A stretch of 42,377 nt of DNA from Litorimonas sp964435725 (GTDB lineage Bacteria > Pseudomonadota > Alphaproteobacteria > Caulobacterales > Maricaulaceae). Under the pieces are notes generated by a model, which ran no database searches, had not been told where the DNA came from, and saw nothing but the letters and a program-made list of their open reading frames with translations. The DNA is taken from contig CAYTAJ010000015.1 of NCBI GenBank assembly GCA_964435725.1, positions 1 to 42,377 of the forward strand, given 5' to 3'. Both the position numbers and the translations under genes were made by a program. Of this stretch, positions 9,128 through 17,896 are shown one piece after another; positions within the stretch are counted from its first letter, which is position 1, and each line of letters starts with the position of its first letter.

Positions 9128-11128
9128 TTATTGACCTGATGAGGCACCGCTATTGCGGTTTGTGTTAATTCCGCTGGCGACATCACGCTCATTTTCAAAG
9201 GCTGAGGCAAGTCCATTGTAAAATGCAATCTGCGCCTGCGTTTCAGGGTCATCAGGATCGGCTTGCGGCGCCTTTAAGGGACGGAACTTATAGCCTTTAT
9301 GCGCTTTGAGCATATAGGACTTCCAGAGGTCGACAGGTAATAAGCCGCCCGTGATTTTATTCATAGACGAGTTGTCGTCATTTCCCATCCAGACGCCTGT
9401 AGTGTATTGCGCCGTAAACCCAAAGAACCACCCGTCACGATAGTCTTGTGATGTCCCTGTTTTTCCAGCGACTTCACGCGAACCCATTTTGGCACCGTGA
9501 CCTGTGCCGGATGCCACAACGTCTCTCAGCATTGATGTCATTTGACGGGCATAGGGCACGGGATAAACGCGCTGAGGTTTTGCCAATCGGCGCGTATATA
9601 GAGGCTTTTGGGCCGTATTTTTTATGTCCGTTATCAAATGCGCCCGTTGCAAAAGGCCTTCATTAGCGAAAACTGTATAAGCTGAGGTCATCTCCAATAA
9701 ATTGACTTCGGATGTTCCCAACGAAATAGAATATTCCGGGCGGAGTTCTGTTTTGACACCAAACCGTTCAGCGAGGTTGACGATTTGAGTTGGTCCAATT
9801 TCCGTTCCGACTTGCGCGGCAATGGTGTTGATCGAATGTTTTAGAGCTTCTCTGATTGTCATCGGGCCGCGATAGCGTTTGGTGTAATTTTCAGGCTCCC
9901 ATTCACCAATAGTTGTCGGTTGATCTATACGTACCGTTCCAGGGGTAAAGCCATCTTCTATGGCGGCGGCATAGACAAAAGCTTTAAAGGCTGACCCTGG
10001 CTGTCTTTGGGCCTGCGTCGCTCGGTTAAATTTTGAGAGAGCATAATCTCGGCCACCGACCAACGTCCGAATGGCACCTGTACCATTTTCAATACTGACG
10101 AGTGAGGCTTCACTCACTCTTTTTGATTTACCTGAAGCCTCTAGAATTTTTACGACAGAGTCATGAGCCATTTTCTGTCGTTTCGTATCAATCGTTGTTT
10201 TGACAATGAGGTCTTTTGATTGTCCTCCTACCAATTCTGCGGCACGCTCAGACACGAGATCAAAAACATATCCAATAACGTCTTGGTCGAGTAAGGGCTC
10301 AGCATCTGGAACAATATTGGGTTTATCCGCGCGCGCTTCAATCTCTTGTTGGGGGCTGATGAGGGCATTGGCTGTCATACGTTGTAATACGAGATGAGAA
10401 CGGGTGAGGGCGCCATCATAATTGCGCGTGGGGTCATAACGACTGGGTGCCTTGGGTAAGGCGGCGAGCAATGCCGCTTGGGATAAGCTTAACTCTGTTG
10501 CAGAATGACCAAAATACTTTTGACTGGCGGCTTCGATGCCAAATACCTGCGGGCCAAGATTAATCCGGTTAAGGTAGAGTTCCAAAATCTCAGGTTTACT
10601 CAACATCGCTTCCATATCTCTGGCAAGCAACATTTCTTGAACTTTGCGCCGATAGGTCTTCTCTGGCGTCAGCACCATATTTTTGACGAGCTGCTGCGTG
10701 AGCGTAGACGCACCCTGGGTCTTCTCACCTGTTTTCGTATTCGTGAGGAGAGCGCGCATGATGGCTTTATTGTCGATGCCTGTATGATCGTAAAAGCGTT
10801 CATCTTCGATAGCAAGGAAGGCGTCGGCCACATATTGCGGTAGTTCTTCTATTTTTAGCGGTTTGCCAATATAGGGCCCGCGATGACCAATAACCTGTCC
10901 ATCTTTGTCGAGAATAGTGATGTTAGGCTTTAGGTTCATTTCCCACATCGTCGCTTTATCTGGGAGATTTGGGAGGCCCTCCAAAAGGTAAGCTCTGGCT
11001 TGGTAATATCCCAAACAGAGTAAAGCGATGAGCGTCGCCAAAATAGCGAGCCATATCGTCCGCTTGCGGCGGCGATTATTGTCATTCGCAACGTCAATGT
11101 CTGCGCGATAGGTTGGCATATCGTCCAT
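9128..11128 (-). CDS. Bifunctional class A penicillin-binding protein (peptidoglycan glycosyltransferase/transpeptidase)
   Basis: About 666 residues from the chosen start. One N-terminal membrane helix follows a basic RRRKR stretch. The glycosyltransferase domain has the motifs IEDERFYDHTGID, QGASTLTQQLVKN and YLNRINLG. The transpeptidase domain has the acyl-serine SAFK motif (RQPGSAFKAF), SIN and GKTGTSQD, then WFFGFTAQYTTGVWMGND. It polymerises and cross-links murein at the periplasmic face. It is shorter than typical PBP1A (800 or more residues), consistent with no OB insert, so the exact class A subtype is left open. The frame extends upstream to a TTG at 11185, but this would overlap the divergent ycgN-like gene; ATG 11128 (or 11119) is more plausible. 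Confidence 0.92.
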   Translation of the reverse strand: MDDMPTYRADIDVANDNNRRRKRTIWLAILATLIALLCLGYYQARAYLLEGLPNLPDKATMWEMNLKPNITILDKDGQVIGHRGPYIGKPLKIEELPQYVADAFLAIEDERFYDHTGIDNKAIMRALLTNTKTGEKTQGASTLTQQLVKNMVLTPEKTYRRKVQEMLLARDMEAMLSKPEILELYLNRINLGPQVFGIEAASQKYFGHSATELSLSQAALLAALPKAPSRYDPTRNYDGALTRSHLVLQRMTANALISPQQEIEARADKPNIVPDAEPLLDQDVIGYVFDLVSERAAELVGGQSKDLIVKTTIDTKRQKMAHDSVVKILEASGKSKRVSEASLVSIENGTGAIRTLVGGRDYALSKFNRATQAQRQPGSAFKAFVYAAAIEDGFTPGTVRIDQPTTIGEWEPENYTKRYRGPMTIREALKHSINTIAAQVGTEIGPTQIVNLAERFGVKTELRPEYSISLGTSEVNLLEMTSAYTVFANEGLLQRAHLITDIKNTAQKPLYTRRLAKPQRVYPVPYARQMTSMLRDVVASGTGHGAKMGSREVAGKTGTSQDYRDGWFFGFTAQYTTGVWMGNDDNSSMNKITGGLLPVDLWKSYMLKAHKGYKFRPLKAPQADPDDPETQAQIAFYNGLASAFENERDVASGINTNRNSGASSGQ

Positions 11129-11147
11129 ATCGTGTAAGTGGCCTGTT

Positions 11148-11618
11148 ATGGTTGCTAAAACAAATCCTCCCTTTTGGAAAACCAAAAATATGGCTGAATT
11201 GAGTCAAGAGGAGTGGGAAAGCCTCTGTGATAGCTGTGGAAAGTGTTGTTGCATCCGTTTGGAAGACGAAGATGATGGTTCAATCTATATAACGGATGTG
11301 GCTTGCAAGCTTTTCAATCCTGAAACGTGTCGATGTGGCGATTATGAAAATCGCAGTAAATTGGTGCCGGATTGTGTGACTTTGACGCCTATTAATGTGG
11401 ATCAATTGCACTGGATGCCACAAACCTGTGCTTATCGTCTTGTTTCTGAAGGAAAAGATCTGCCGGATCACCACCATCTTGTCTCCGGTTCCTACGATAC
11501 CATCCATGATGTGGGTATGAGTGTCCAAAATGCTGTTGTGAGCGAAGAGCTTGTCGAGGAAGAAGAGGTCCATCGCCGAATCGTCATTTGGCCAGGCGAA
11601 CCTGACATCAACAAATAG
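11148..11618 (+). CDS. ycgN: YcgN/UPF0260-family Cys-rich protein
   Basis: A 156-residue cytoplasmic protein of the YcgN (UPF0260) family. The diagnostic N-terminal PFWKTK ... EWESLCDSCGKCC is present, and more conserved Cys lie in ACKLFNPETCRCGDY and PDCVTL, followed by WMPQTCAYRL. The Cys cluster belongs to the YkgJ-like putative zinc- or iron-binding fold. The biochemical role of the family is not established. The start at 11148 keeps the conserved FWK block and leaves only about 19 bases before the divergent PBP start, so the promoters of the two genes must overlap or lie inside the neighbouring coding sequence. No clear terminator was seen after the stop. Confidence 0.9.
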   Translation: MVAKTNPPFWKTKNMAELSQEEWESLCDSCGKCCCIRLEDEDDGSIYITDVACKLFNPETCRCGDYENRSKLVPDCVTLTPINVDQLHWMPQTCAYRLVSEGKDLPDHHHLVSGSYDTIHDVGMSVQNAVVSEELVEEEEVHRRIVIWPGEPDINK

Positions 11619-11829
11619 GGCTCACTTTGATTTTTCGTGGTTCGGTTGAGTGTTTTTACTCTTCTCGCGTCATAAATGTGTTACAATTCGTAATAAAGCG
11701 TGAGTCCCTGCATATTTTTGATGTGTTAGGAACTTATTTACGTCAAAGGGGCAATCCTTTAAGGGCAGTTATTTGACATGTGGGGAGGTGACGGGCTTAC
11801 AAATTAAGCACGTTCAAGCGGGATAAAAT

Positions 11830-13614
11830 ATGACGAATATGTCTCCATCACAAATCGCGGCTAATGATGTATGTCCTACACGGACAGAGCGTGGCATTGC
11901 AGTAAGGCATAGTGATTTTGATACACTCTGTGAAGGCCTTGATTATGCGGCTTTGGGACAAACTGGTTTAAACTATTTTGACGGTAAAGCTCGCCTCAAA
12001 ACATCTTTGTCTTACAAAGAGTTACGCGAGAAAGCTATTGATGTTGCCTATCGCCTTGTTGCGTTTGCACCAAAGGATTCTCGTATCGGCTTAGCTGCCG
12101 TCTCTACACCGGAATTTGCGATATTATTCTTCGCTTGTCAGTACGCAGGACTGGTGCCTGCACCTCTACCTTTGCCAGTTACGCTTGGCGGACGCGGGAG
12201 TTATGAGCGTCAATTAGAGCGCATGGCGGATACTGGCGATTTCCACGCTCTGTTCACGCCTGAGTCGATGGAGCCCATAATGAGCTCAGCGTTGAATGAT
12301 CAAGCAATCCCAGTTTTGACGTTTGAGTCTGTCATGAATTTGCCTAAGGGCGACACGCTTCGTGAATTTGGAAAAGACGATTTGTGTTATATTCAGTACA
12401 GCTCAGGAAGTTCTAGCTCGCCTAAAGGCATTATTGGAACACAGCGTTCCGTAACAGCGAATTGTCATGCCATTACGAAACATGGTCTCAAGGTCAATGA
12501 AGACGACCGTTGCACGAGCTGGTTGCCGCTTTATCATGATATGGGGCTTATTGGTTTTCTGATCGCGCCTATGATGAGCCAAATGTCAGTCGATTATATC
12601 GATCCACAAGACTTTACCCGCCGACCAATAACTTGGTTGCAGTTAATCAATGACCACAAAGGGACCCTCTCTTATAGCCCAACATTTGGTTATGAGTTGT
12701 GTGTCCGTCGCTGGCGAGATGATCGAGAGCTAGATCTTTCGAGTTGGCGGGCTGCCGGTATTGGTGGTGACATGGTCCGTCCTGAACCTCTCACAGAATT
12801 TCAAGATTTGTTTGGGACTATGGGCTTTGCCCACGGCGCCTTCACACCGAGCTATGGTTTGGCAGAAACCACCCTTGCCGCTAGCTTTTCGCCATTAGGG
12901 CAGGGGCTTAAGAAACACACGATCGATATGGACCGTTATGAGCGCACGTCCGAAGCCGTGACAGCGTCAGATGTAACACCATCAGCCGCGAAGCGCACTT
13001 TCGTGGCTTGTGGTACGGTTTTACCTGATCATGAAATCGAAATTCGTGATTTTGACAATAATGTACTCAAAGGCAACAAAGTTGGTCGCATCTGTTTGAA
13101 GGGGCCAAGTGTGTCTCCGGGATATTTCCGCAATTCACAAGCAACGGAAGCGGCTTTCACCGCAGATGGCTGGTTAGACACAGGTGATTTGGGATACTGG
13201 TTAGATAATCAAATCGTCGTGACGGGTCGTTCAAAAGATCTGATTTTATGGCATGGACGCAATATTTGGCCCCAAGATATTGAATGGGCGGCGCAAGCGG
13301 CTGCGCCGCATCGTTGTGGCCGAGCTTGTGCTTTCTCGATTGGGGGTGCCGGGGATGAAAAGCAGATAATGCTTCTCTTGGAATGTCGTACCCGCAATGA
13401 GATTATGTTGGACGAAATTTTTAAGGCTGTTACAGCTGCTATTCGCCTGGAAGTGGGCGTGCCGGTTCGTCTTCAACTCGTCCCTAAATCAACAATGATT
13501 GTCACAAGTTCCGGTAAACTTTCTCGCGCCCGTGTGAAAGAGAAGTTCTTATCAGGCGGTATAATCGATTTACAAAATCCTGATTTAATTCAGGTGGTTA
13601 AGAGTAAAGCGTAA
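11830..13614 (+). CDS. aasR: Acyl-ACP synthetase / fatty-acid-AMP ligase of the sphingolipid locus
   Basis: A 594-residue adenylate-forming enzyme. The P-loop-like signature YSSGSSSSPKG is at about residues 190-200, the A5-type motif is PSYGLAETTLA, and the C-terminal hinge region is WLDTGDLGYW ... GRSKDLILWHGRNIWPQDIE, typical of fatty-acyl-AMP ligases. It should activate a fatty acid with ATP and load it on an acyl carrier protein. It is the first gene of a tight operon with a reductase, an ACP and serine palmitoyltransferase, matching the Caulobacter aasR-cerR-acpR-spt group; the most likely product is acyl-AcpR for SPT. A 211-base non-coding stretch precedes it and probably holds the promoter. 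A generic acyl-CoA ligase is the alternative. Confidence 0.87.
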   Translation: MTNMSPSQIAANDVCPTRTERGIAVRHSDFDTLCEGLDYAALGQTGLNYFDGKARLKTSLSYKELREKAIDVAYRLVAFAPKDSRIGLAAVSTPEFAILFFACQYAGLVPAPLPLPVTLGGRGSYERQLERMADTGDFHALFTPESMEPIMSSALNDQAIPVLTFESVMNLPKGDTLREFGKDDLCYIQYSSGSSSSPKGIIGTQRSVTANCHAITKHGLKVNEDDRCTSWLPLYHDMGLIGFLIAPMMSQMSVDYIDPQDFTRRPITWLQLINDHKGTLSYSPTFGYELCVRRWRDDRELDLSSWRAAGIGGDMVRPEPLTEFQDLFGTMGFAHGAFTPSYGLAETTLAASFSPLGQGLKKHTIDMDRYERTSEAVTASDVTPSAAKRTFVACGTVLPDHEIEIRDFDNNVLKGNKVGRICLKGPSVSPGYFRNSQATEAAFTADGWLDTGDLGYWLDNQIVVTGRSKDLILWHGRNIWPQDIEWAAQAAAPHRCGRACAFSIGGAGDEKQIMLLLECRTRNEIMLDEIFKAVTAAIRLEVGVPVRLQLVPKSTMIVTSSGKLSRARVKEKFLSGGIIDLQNPDLIQVVKSKA

Positions 13615-13619
13615 AGTCA

Positions 13620-14531
13620 ATGCCTCAGACAATTGCGCTTACAGGCGCGACAGGTTTTCTGGGGCGTCATCTCCTTAATTTACTGCTTGAGCGGGGATGC
13701 TTTGTGACCGCCCTTGTGCGAAATCCAGAGGCTTTGTGCACGGTTTCGCATGAAAATTTAAAGCTATTCAAAGGTGACTTATCGTCTGACTTGTCAGAGT
13801 GGATGCAAGGGGCTGATTGTGTCATCCATCTCGCCGGACTTGTGAAAGCCAAGAATTGGCAACTCTATCAATCTGTCAATATCGATGGGGCGGGACGAGT
13901 GGCCGAAGCGGCCGAAGCAAATGGTGTTAAGCGATTTGTATTAATGTCATCAATGGCAGCTCGCGCACCTGAATTGAGCTATTATGCAAAATCAAAACTT
14001 TTAGGCGAAAAAGCGGTTTCTGAAGCCTTTACCGGAGAAATAGCTATTGTTCGAGCACCCGCTGTATTCGGGCCGGGCGACCAAGCAACAAAGCCTATTT
14101 TTGATCTTATAGCCAAAGGCCTTCTTCCTACCGTCGGGGGTAAAAACTGGCAGGATAGATCCGTTGCGATGGTTTATGCGCCAGATTTGGCCGCCGATTT
14201 GTGTGATAGAGCTATTATGGGTGAGTATGACGGTCAAACTGTCTCGCCATCAACGATTGGTGCCATGACAATGCCAGAGTTCGCGAGTTTGGGGGGGAAA
14301 GCTAATGGAAGGGTGGTGAAAGCTTTCGCTATACCTTTAGCTGTTATTTACCCGATTGCGGCCCTTACAACTGTGACATTGCGACTATTTTCTATCGGAC
14401 ACTTGAGTCTAGGCAAGTTAGCTGAGTTCCGTTATGAGCATTGGCAAAGTAATGACAGTGTAACGAATCCGACGTCTATGGTCGAAGCGATCAAAGCGAC
14501 GGTTCAAAGTTACGAAAATTCGGACACGTAA
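13620..14531 (+). CDS. cerR: NAD(P)-dependent reductase/epimerase of ceramide synthesis (CerR-like)
   Basis: A 303-residue extended short-chain dehydrogenase. The Rossmann motif TGATGFLG is at residues 8-15, SS at 110-111, and the catalytic Y122-x3-K126 in YAKSK is present. In Caulobacter the equivalent gene beside spt encodes the reductase that reduces the 3-keto group of the sphingoid or ceramide intermediate. Here it lies between the acyl-ACP synthetase and the ACP, 5 bases after the former and 2 bases before the latter, so the same role is inferred. By sequence alone it could be any NAD-dependent epimerase/dehydratase; the operon gives the assignment. A hydrophobic stretch around residues 237-255 might allow membrane association. 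Confidence 0.83.
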   Translation: MPQTIALTGATGFLGRHLLNLLLERGCFVTALVRNPEALCTVSHENLKLFKGDLSSDLSEWMQGADCVIHLAGLVKAKNWQLYQSVNIDGAGRVAEAAEANGVKRFVLMSSMAARAPELSYYAKSKLLGEKAVSEAFTGEIAIVRAPAVFGPGDQATKPIFDLIAKGLLPTVGGKNWQDRSVAMVYAPDLAADLCDRAIMGEYDGQTVSPSTIGAMTMPEFASLGGKANGRVVKAFAIPLAVIYPIAALTTVTLRLFSIGHLSLGKLAEFRYEHWQSNDSVTNPTSMVEAIKATVQSYENSDT

Positions 14532-14533
14532 AA

Positions 14534-14785
14534 ATGGCCTCACCAACGCATGAAGAGATTTTTGATAAGGTTTGCGAGTTGCTCAAACCTTATAACCCGC
14601 AAAATCGTCCTATTTTAAAAGAGAGCGGGATCATGTCAGACCTAGAGGTCGACAGCGTAGCTGTCTTTGACCTCGTTATGGGATTAGAGGATCATTATGA
14701 TATTTCCATTCCAATGGAGATGGTTTCAGATATCAAAACCGTCGGTGAGCTGGTCAATGCAGTCAAAGAATTGACGTCGGAATAG
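14534..14785 (+). CDS. acpR: Acyl carrier protein dedicated to sphingolipid synthesis
   Basis: An 83-residue acyl carrier protein. S41 in LEVDSVAVFDL is the expected 4'-phosphopantetheine site, and the helix-II acidic pattern and the C-terminal IKTVGELVNAV are typical. It is distinct from the housekeeping AcpP, which normally sits in the fabD-fabG-acpP-fabF cluster. Its position between cerR and spt, with 2 and 8 base gaps, indicates that it delivers the acyl chain to serine palmitoyltransferase, as AcpR does in Caulobacter. Confidence 0.92.
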   Translation: MASPTHEEIFDKVCELLKPYNPQNRPILKESGIMSDLEVDSVAVFDLVMGLEDHYDISIPMEMVSDIKTVGELVNAVKELTSE

Positions 14786-14793
14786 AGGCAAGA

Positions 14794-16023
14794 ATGTCAA
14801 CGTTATTTGATAAATATGCGCCCCTAAAAGCGCGCGTCGATATGATGATGAAAATCGGGCAAGACGCTTTAGGTGTTCAGTTCGACGACATTATGAGCGC
14901 AACACGCGGGCGTATTGGTAACCGTGAAATCCTTTTGGCAGGCACGAATAACTATTTGGGCCTTACTTTCGATGAAGACTGTATGGAAGCGGCCAAGAAA
15001 GCCGTTGATAATCATGGAACGGGGACAACGGGCAGTCGCGTTGCGAATGGCAGCTATGTTGAACATATCGAATTAGAGAAAGCTTTGGCAGACCATTTGG
15101 GCATGCCATCCTGCGTCGTGTTTACGACAGGCTATCAGACTAATCTTTCAGCTATCTCTGCTTTGGCAGGGGACAAAGATGTTATCTTTATGGATGCGGA
15201 TGCTCATGCTTGCATTATTGACGGCACGCGCTTGACAGGCGCCTCTACCATCCGTTTCCGCCATAATTCACCCGAAGACTTGGATAAGCGTTTACGTCGT
15301 CAAGGCGAGATTGAAGGGGGGCACGCGCTCGTCGTGATCGAAGGCATGTATTCCATGTTTGGCGACATCGCCCCTGTTGATGAATTTGTTGATGTAACGC
15401 ATCGCCATGGGGGTTATCTCTTTATTGATGAAGCCCATTCTTATGGCGTATTCGGCCCAACAGGCTGTGGTATTGCAGAGGAACAAGGCGTACTGGATAA
15501 GGTCGACTTTATATCCGGCACATTTTCTAAAAGCCTAGCCTCTGTTGGAGGGTTTTGTGCCTCCAAGCACCCCGAGTTTGAAATAACACGCAAGGTCATG
15601 CGCCCCTATATGTTCACGGCCTCAGCGACGCCATCCAATATCTCCGCGGCGCGCGCTGCTGTTGAGAAAGTCAAAACAGGCGGACATTTACGAACGAACC
15701 TTAAAGAACGCGCTCAACAGCTACATGCCGGGTTGAAAGAGCTGGATTATGATTTATGTGCCGAACCAAGCCCCGTGATTGCCGCGCGTCGCCCAAATGA
15801 GGGTATTGCGGCCATGGAATGGAATTGGTTGATAGAAAATGGGGTTTACGTAAACCTCGCTGTGCCGCCGGGAACACCACAAAGCTCTAGCCTCTTACGC
15901 ATCAGCTTGTCCGCAGCGCATACAGAAGAAGATGTAAACGCGATCATCAAAGCTTTTGCTGACCTTAAAAATGCACAAGGTGAAATGATGGCCAATATGG
16001 CGGCAAAACTCGCGGCCGAATAA
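14794..16023 (+). CDS. spt: Serine palmitoyltransferase (alpha-oxoamine synthase family)
   Basis: A 409-residue PLP enzyme that condenses serine with an acyl thioester to 3-keto-sphinganine, the committed step of sphingolipid synthesis. K246 in GTFSKSLASVGG is the Schiff-base lysine, H138 stacks on PLP, and D212-E213-A214-H215 is the usual DEAH-S motif. The substrate-binding GTGTTGSRVANG segment is at about residues 75-86. It could be confused with KBL, BioF or HemA of the same family, but the adjacent ACP, acyl-ACP synthetase and CerR favour SPT. The GAGG ribosome-binding site fits the ATG at 14794. The stop directly abuts the stop of the convergent nucleotidyltransferase gene. Confidence 0.92.
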   Translation: MSTLFDKYAPLKARVDMMMKIGQDALGVQFDDIMSATRGRIGNREILLAGTNNYLGLTFDEDCMEAAKKAVDNHGTGTTGSRVANGSYVEHIELEKALADHLGMPSCVVFTTGYQTNLSAISALAGDKDVIFMDADAHACIIDGTRLTGASTIRFRHNSPEDLDKRLRRQGEIEGGHALVVIEGMYSMFGDIAPVDEFVDVTHRHGGYLFIDEAHSYGVFGPTGCGIAEEQGVLDKVDFISGTFSKSLASVGGFCASKHPEFEITRKVMRPYMFTASATPSNISAARAAVEKVKTGGHLRTNLKERAQQLHAGLKELDYDLCAEPSPVIAARRPNEGIAAMEWNWLIENGVYVNLAVPPGTPQSSSLLRISLSAAHTEEDVNAIIKAFADLKNAQGEMMANMAAKLAAE

Positions 16024-16938
16024 TTAGCTGAAGGCCCCTAATCGCCAGAGCTTCCATCCCATGATGGGGGCAGTCAGGAGGGGGTGTTTTCTTTGAAATT
16101 TTGTGGGGGTGAAGTTTACACCCGAGTGGTTTTTCAGTTTTCGCAAAACATAATCTAAGCCCCCTTCAAAGGTGAGGGCACCGTGAGCTACACGTAGTAT
16201 TGAACGTCCTTTACCTCTGATACGTCTCCAGAACCAAAGCTTCTGAAGGCGCTTAGAGTTCTCTTGGGGGAGTGAATAAACTCCCTCTCTATCGGCTTCA
16301 CCATAAAGCGCCTCAGTCAAACGTTCGTATCGTTCAATAAACCGTTCTACGATTTCTGTGGAACGACCAACAGAGCTTTCCGGACGTAATTCCGTCCGGT
16401 AGCTTTCATAAAAACCTCGGCCCCAAATCTCCGCGGCCGTAGCTTTTGGTGCCACTAATGGAGCGGATTGACTTGCCATATATTCGACAGCCTTGGCACG
16501 GGCTTTATAGACGCGTTCGGCAATGTCTGTTGAGGTCGCACGCAGCAGGACACAAGGTTGCGAAAAACGCCCCCAAATTTGAGAGTGAAAGGCCTCTGCG
16601 CCAGAGCGTTTTTCAAATTCTTTCAATGACATAATGGAATATTTGCAAGTTGAAAGAACGCCTCCTTTTTCTTTCTCAATGTAATAGACAGCCGGGGGTA
16701 TTGTGAGGTTTAACCAAGCACGTAGAGCGGATTTGTGAACTTTACGATAGCTGTCGACAAGAACGTAAAAGTCCAACATTTTGTCTGGATTTTCAATCTC
16801 TCGGAGCGAAGAACCGTAGTAGACAAACGCCTGAACTCGTCCCGGGTGCCGCGCTTCAATCGCGTCCATAATTCCGCTGACACGCTCTGGTGGCTCCAAA
16901 ACCTCGGAGCGAATGATTTCAAGAACCTTCTTATTCAT
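16024..16938 (-). CDS. Tam41/Mmp37-like nucleotidyltransferase (candidate CDP-lipid synthase)
   Basis: A 304-residue protein. FVYYGSSL (residues 38-45) followed by DFYVLVD (56-62), then KYSIMSLKEFE and IWGRFSQPCVLL, resembles in order the YGSG(V), D-F-I-x-x-V, K-Y-G and GR-x-x-K-P-V blocks of the Tam41 family. Tam41 makes CDP-diacylglycerol from phosphatidic acid and CTP in mitochondria. The ATG at 16938 overlaps the stop of the upstream lipid kinase as ATGA, which decides the start over the TTG at 16953. Being coupled to a ceramide-kinase-like gene and opposite spt, it could activate ceramide-1-phosphate as a CDP derivative; this is a hypothesis. Its locus position resembles cpgC of the Caulobacter ceramide-phosphoglycerate genes, from memory. 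Confidence 0.68.
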   Translation of the reverse strand: MNKKVLEIIRSEVLEPPERVSGIMDAIEARHPGRVQAFVYYGSSLREIENPDKMLDFYVLVDSYRKVHKSALRAWLNLTIPPAVYYIEKEKGGVLSTCKYSIMSLKEFEKRSGAEAFHSQIWGRFSQPCVLLRATSTDIAERVYKARAKAVEYMASQSAPLVAPKATAAEIWGRGFYESYRTELRPESSVGRSTEIVERFIERYERLTEALYGEADREGVYSLPQENSKRLQKLWFWRRIRGKGRSILRVAHGALTFEGGLDYVLRKLKNHSGVNFTPTKFQRKHPLLTAPIMGWKLWRLGAFS

Positions 16939-17888
16939 GACCGGGCTTGCCAAAATGTGACGGGTCGTGACGCCGAAATGCGTAGCTTTTGGCCAGCGAC
17001 ATCCAAAAAATCGCCATCGAGTGTGGCCGGAGCTTTGGTGCGCAAGTTCAATCTCTCAATATTATGGCTATAAAAACCATCATTTGCTCGATCTTTCTTC
17101 CGTCCTAACCATAAACCGGCAACATTACGCCCAAGCTTTTGACTGTCAGCTTCTGCCCAAGTCAAACGCAAAGGCGCGTCTTCTTTACCCCAAAAGGGAT
17201 CGAGACCCAACATAAGTGTGGGAAGGGTGGTCATGACTGTACCTAAAGCAATGCCTTTCGCTTTTACGATTGTATCATCCCCAATTCTGCCTCGCATCTT
17301 ATGTTTTTCTGGTGGCATTAATTCGGCTTTATCGCCTGTAACAGCTTTTAAGACCGCCCCGACAACGGCCGTACCACCGCCTACACCTTTGCTGTTGAGC
17401 TTGTCTTGTGCAAATCGACTGACATGGGGCAGGGCACCTGTCGAAAATAAAAACCCGTATAGTGGATTTGAAAGCCCTTGTGTGTGTCCTTTGAACCGTA
17501 TTTTGACCAAGGGCATCTGAATAGATTTAATCTTGCCTGCTTTAATCGCGTTAACATCCGAAAATTTCTTGAGTCCTAAATTACGAGCGATTTGATTGGT
17601 CGTTCCACTTGGTAGGATTGATACTGCCGGTAAATCACCGTCATCGCTGTAAGTATTTAGAAGGGCTGTCATGACGGTTCTGACAGTGCCGTCCCCCCCT
17701 TCGATGAGTATATGTTTAATGCCATCACTCATGGCTTTTGAAAAAAGGGGTGGAAGGTCTGATTTGTCTTCACTGATATGATGCTCGCTGCCATTAGGTA
17801 AGGCGCTTAAGTCAATATTAGAGCCTTGTTTAGACACAGCACGTGCTTTGGCATTGGAAATAGCCAAAACCGGTGTAGGCGAAGGCAT
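16935..17888 (-). CDS. cpgB: Diacylglycerol-kinase-family lipid kinase, probable ceramide kinase
   Basis: A 317-residue lipid kinase of the DAGK/LCB5 catalytic family. The nucleotide-binding EGGDGTVRTVM (GGDGT at residues 64-68) and SILPSGTTNQIARNLGL are diagnostic. It should transfer a phosphate from ATP to a lipid hydroxyl. In Caulobacter the equivalent gene next to spt, cpgB, encodes a ceramide kinase needed for ceramide phosphoglycerate; the same substrate is inferred here from the identical setting. It begins 8 bases after the LptG-like gene and overlaps the Tam41-like gene by 4 bases. Diacylglycerol or long-chain base is an alternative substrate. Confidence 0.82.
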   Translation of the reverse strand: MPSPTPVLAISNAKARAVSKQGSNIDLSALPNGSEHHISEDKSDLPPLFSKAMSDGIKHILIEGGDGTVRTVMTALLNTYSDDGDLPAVSILPSGTTNQIARNLGLKKFSDVNAIKAGKIKSIQMPLVKIRFKGHTQGLSNPLYGFLFSTGALPHVSRFAQDKLNSKGVGGGTAVVGAVLKAVTGDKAELMPPEKHKMRGRIGDDTIVKAKGIALGTVMTTLPTLMLGLDPFWGKEDAPLRLTWAEADSQKLGRNVAGLWLGRKKDRANDGFYSHNIERLNLRTKAPATLDGDFLDVAGQKLRISASRPVTFWQARS

Positions 17889-17896
17889 AGCTGAGC

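Noticed and set aside
11129..11185. Longer N-terminus of the PBP from TTG 11185
   Set aside because: It would overlap the conserved start of the YcgN-like gene, and the AAGGGAGGA on that strand is explained by the Pro-Pro-Phe codons of that gene.
11773..11801. TTGACA with a 17-base spacer before the acyl-ACP synthetase gene as a sigma70 promoter
   Set aside because: The -35 is perfect but the -10 position (CTTACA/TTACAA) matches poorly, so it is not listed as a feature; promoter position remains open.
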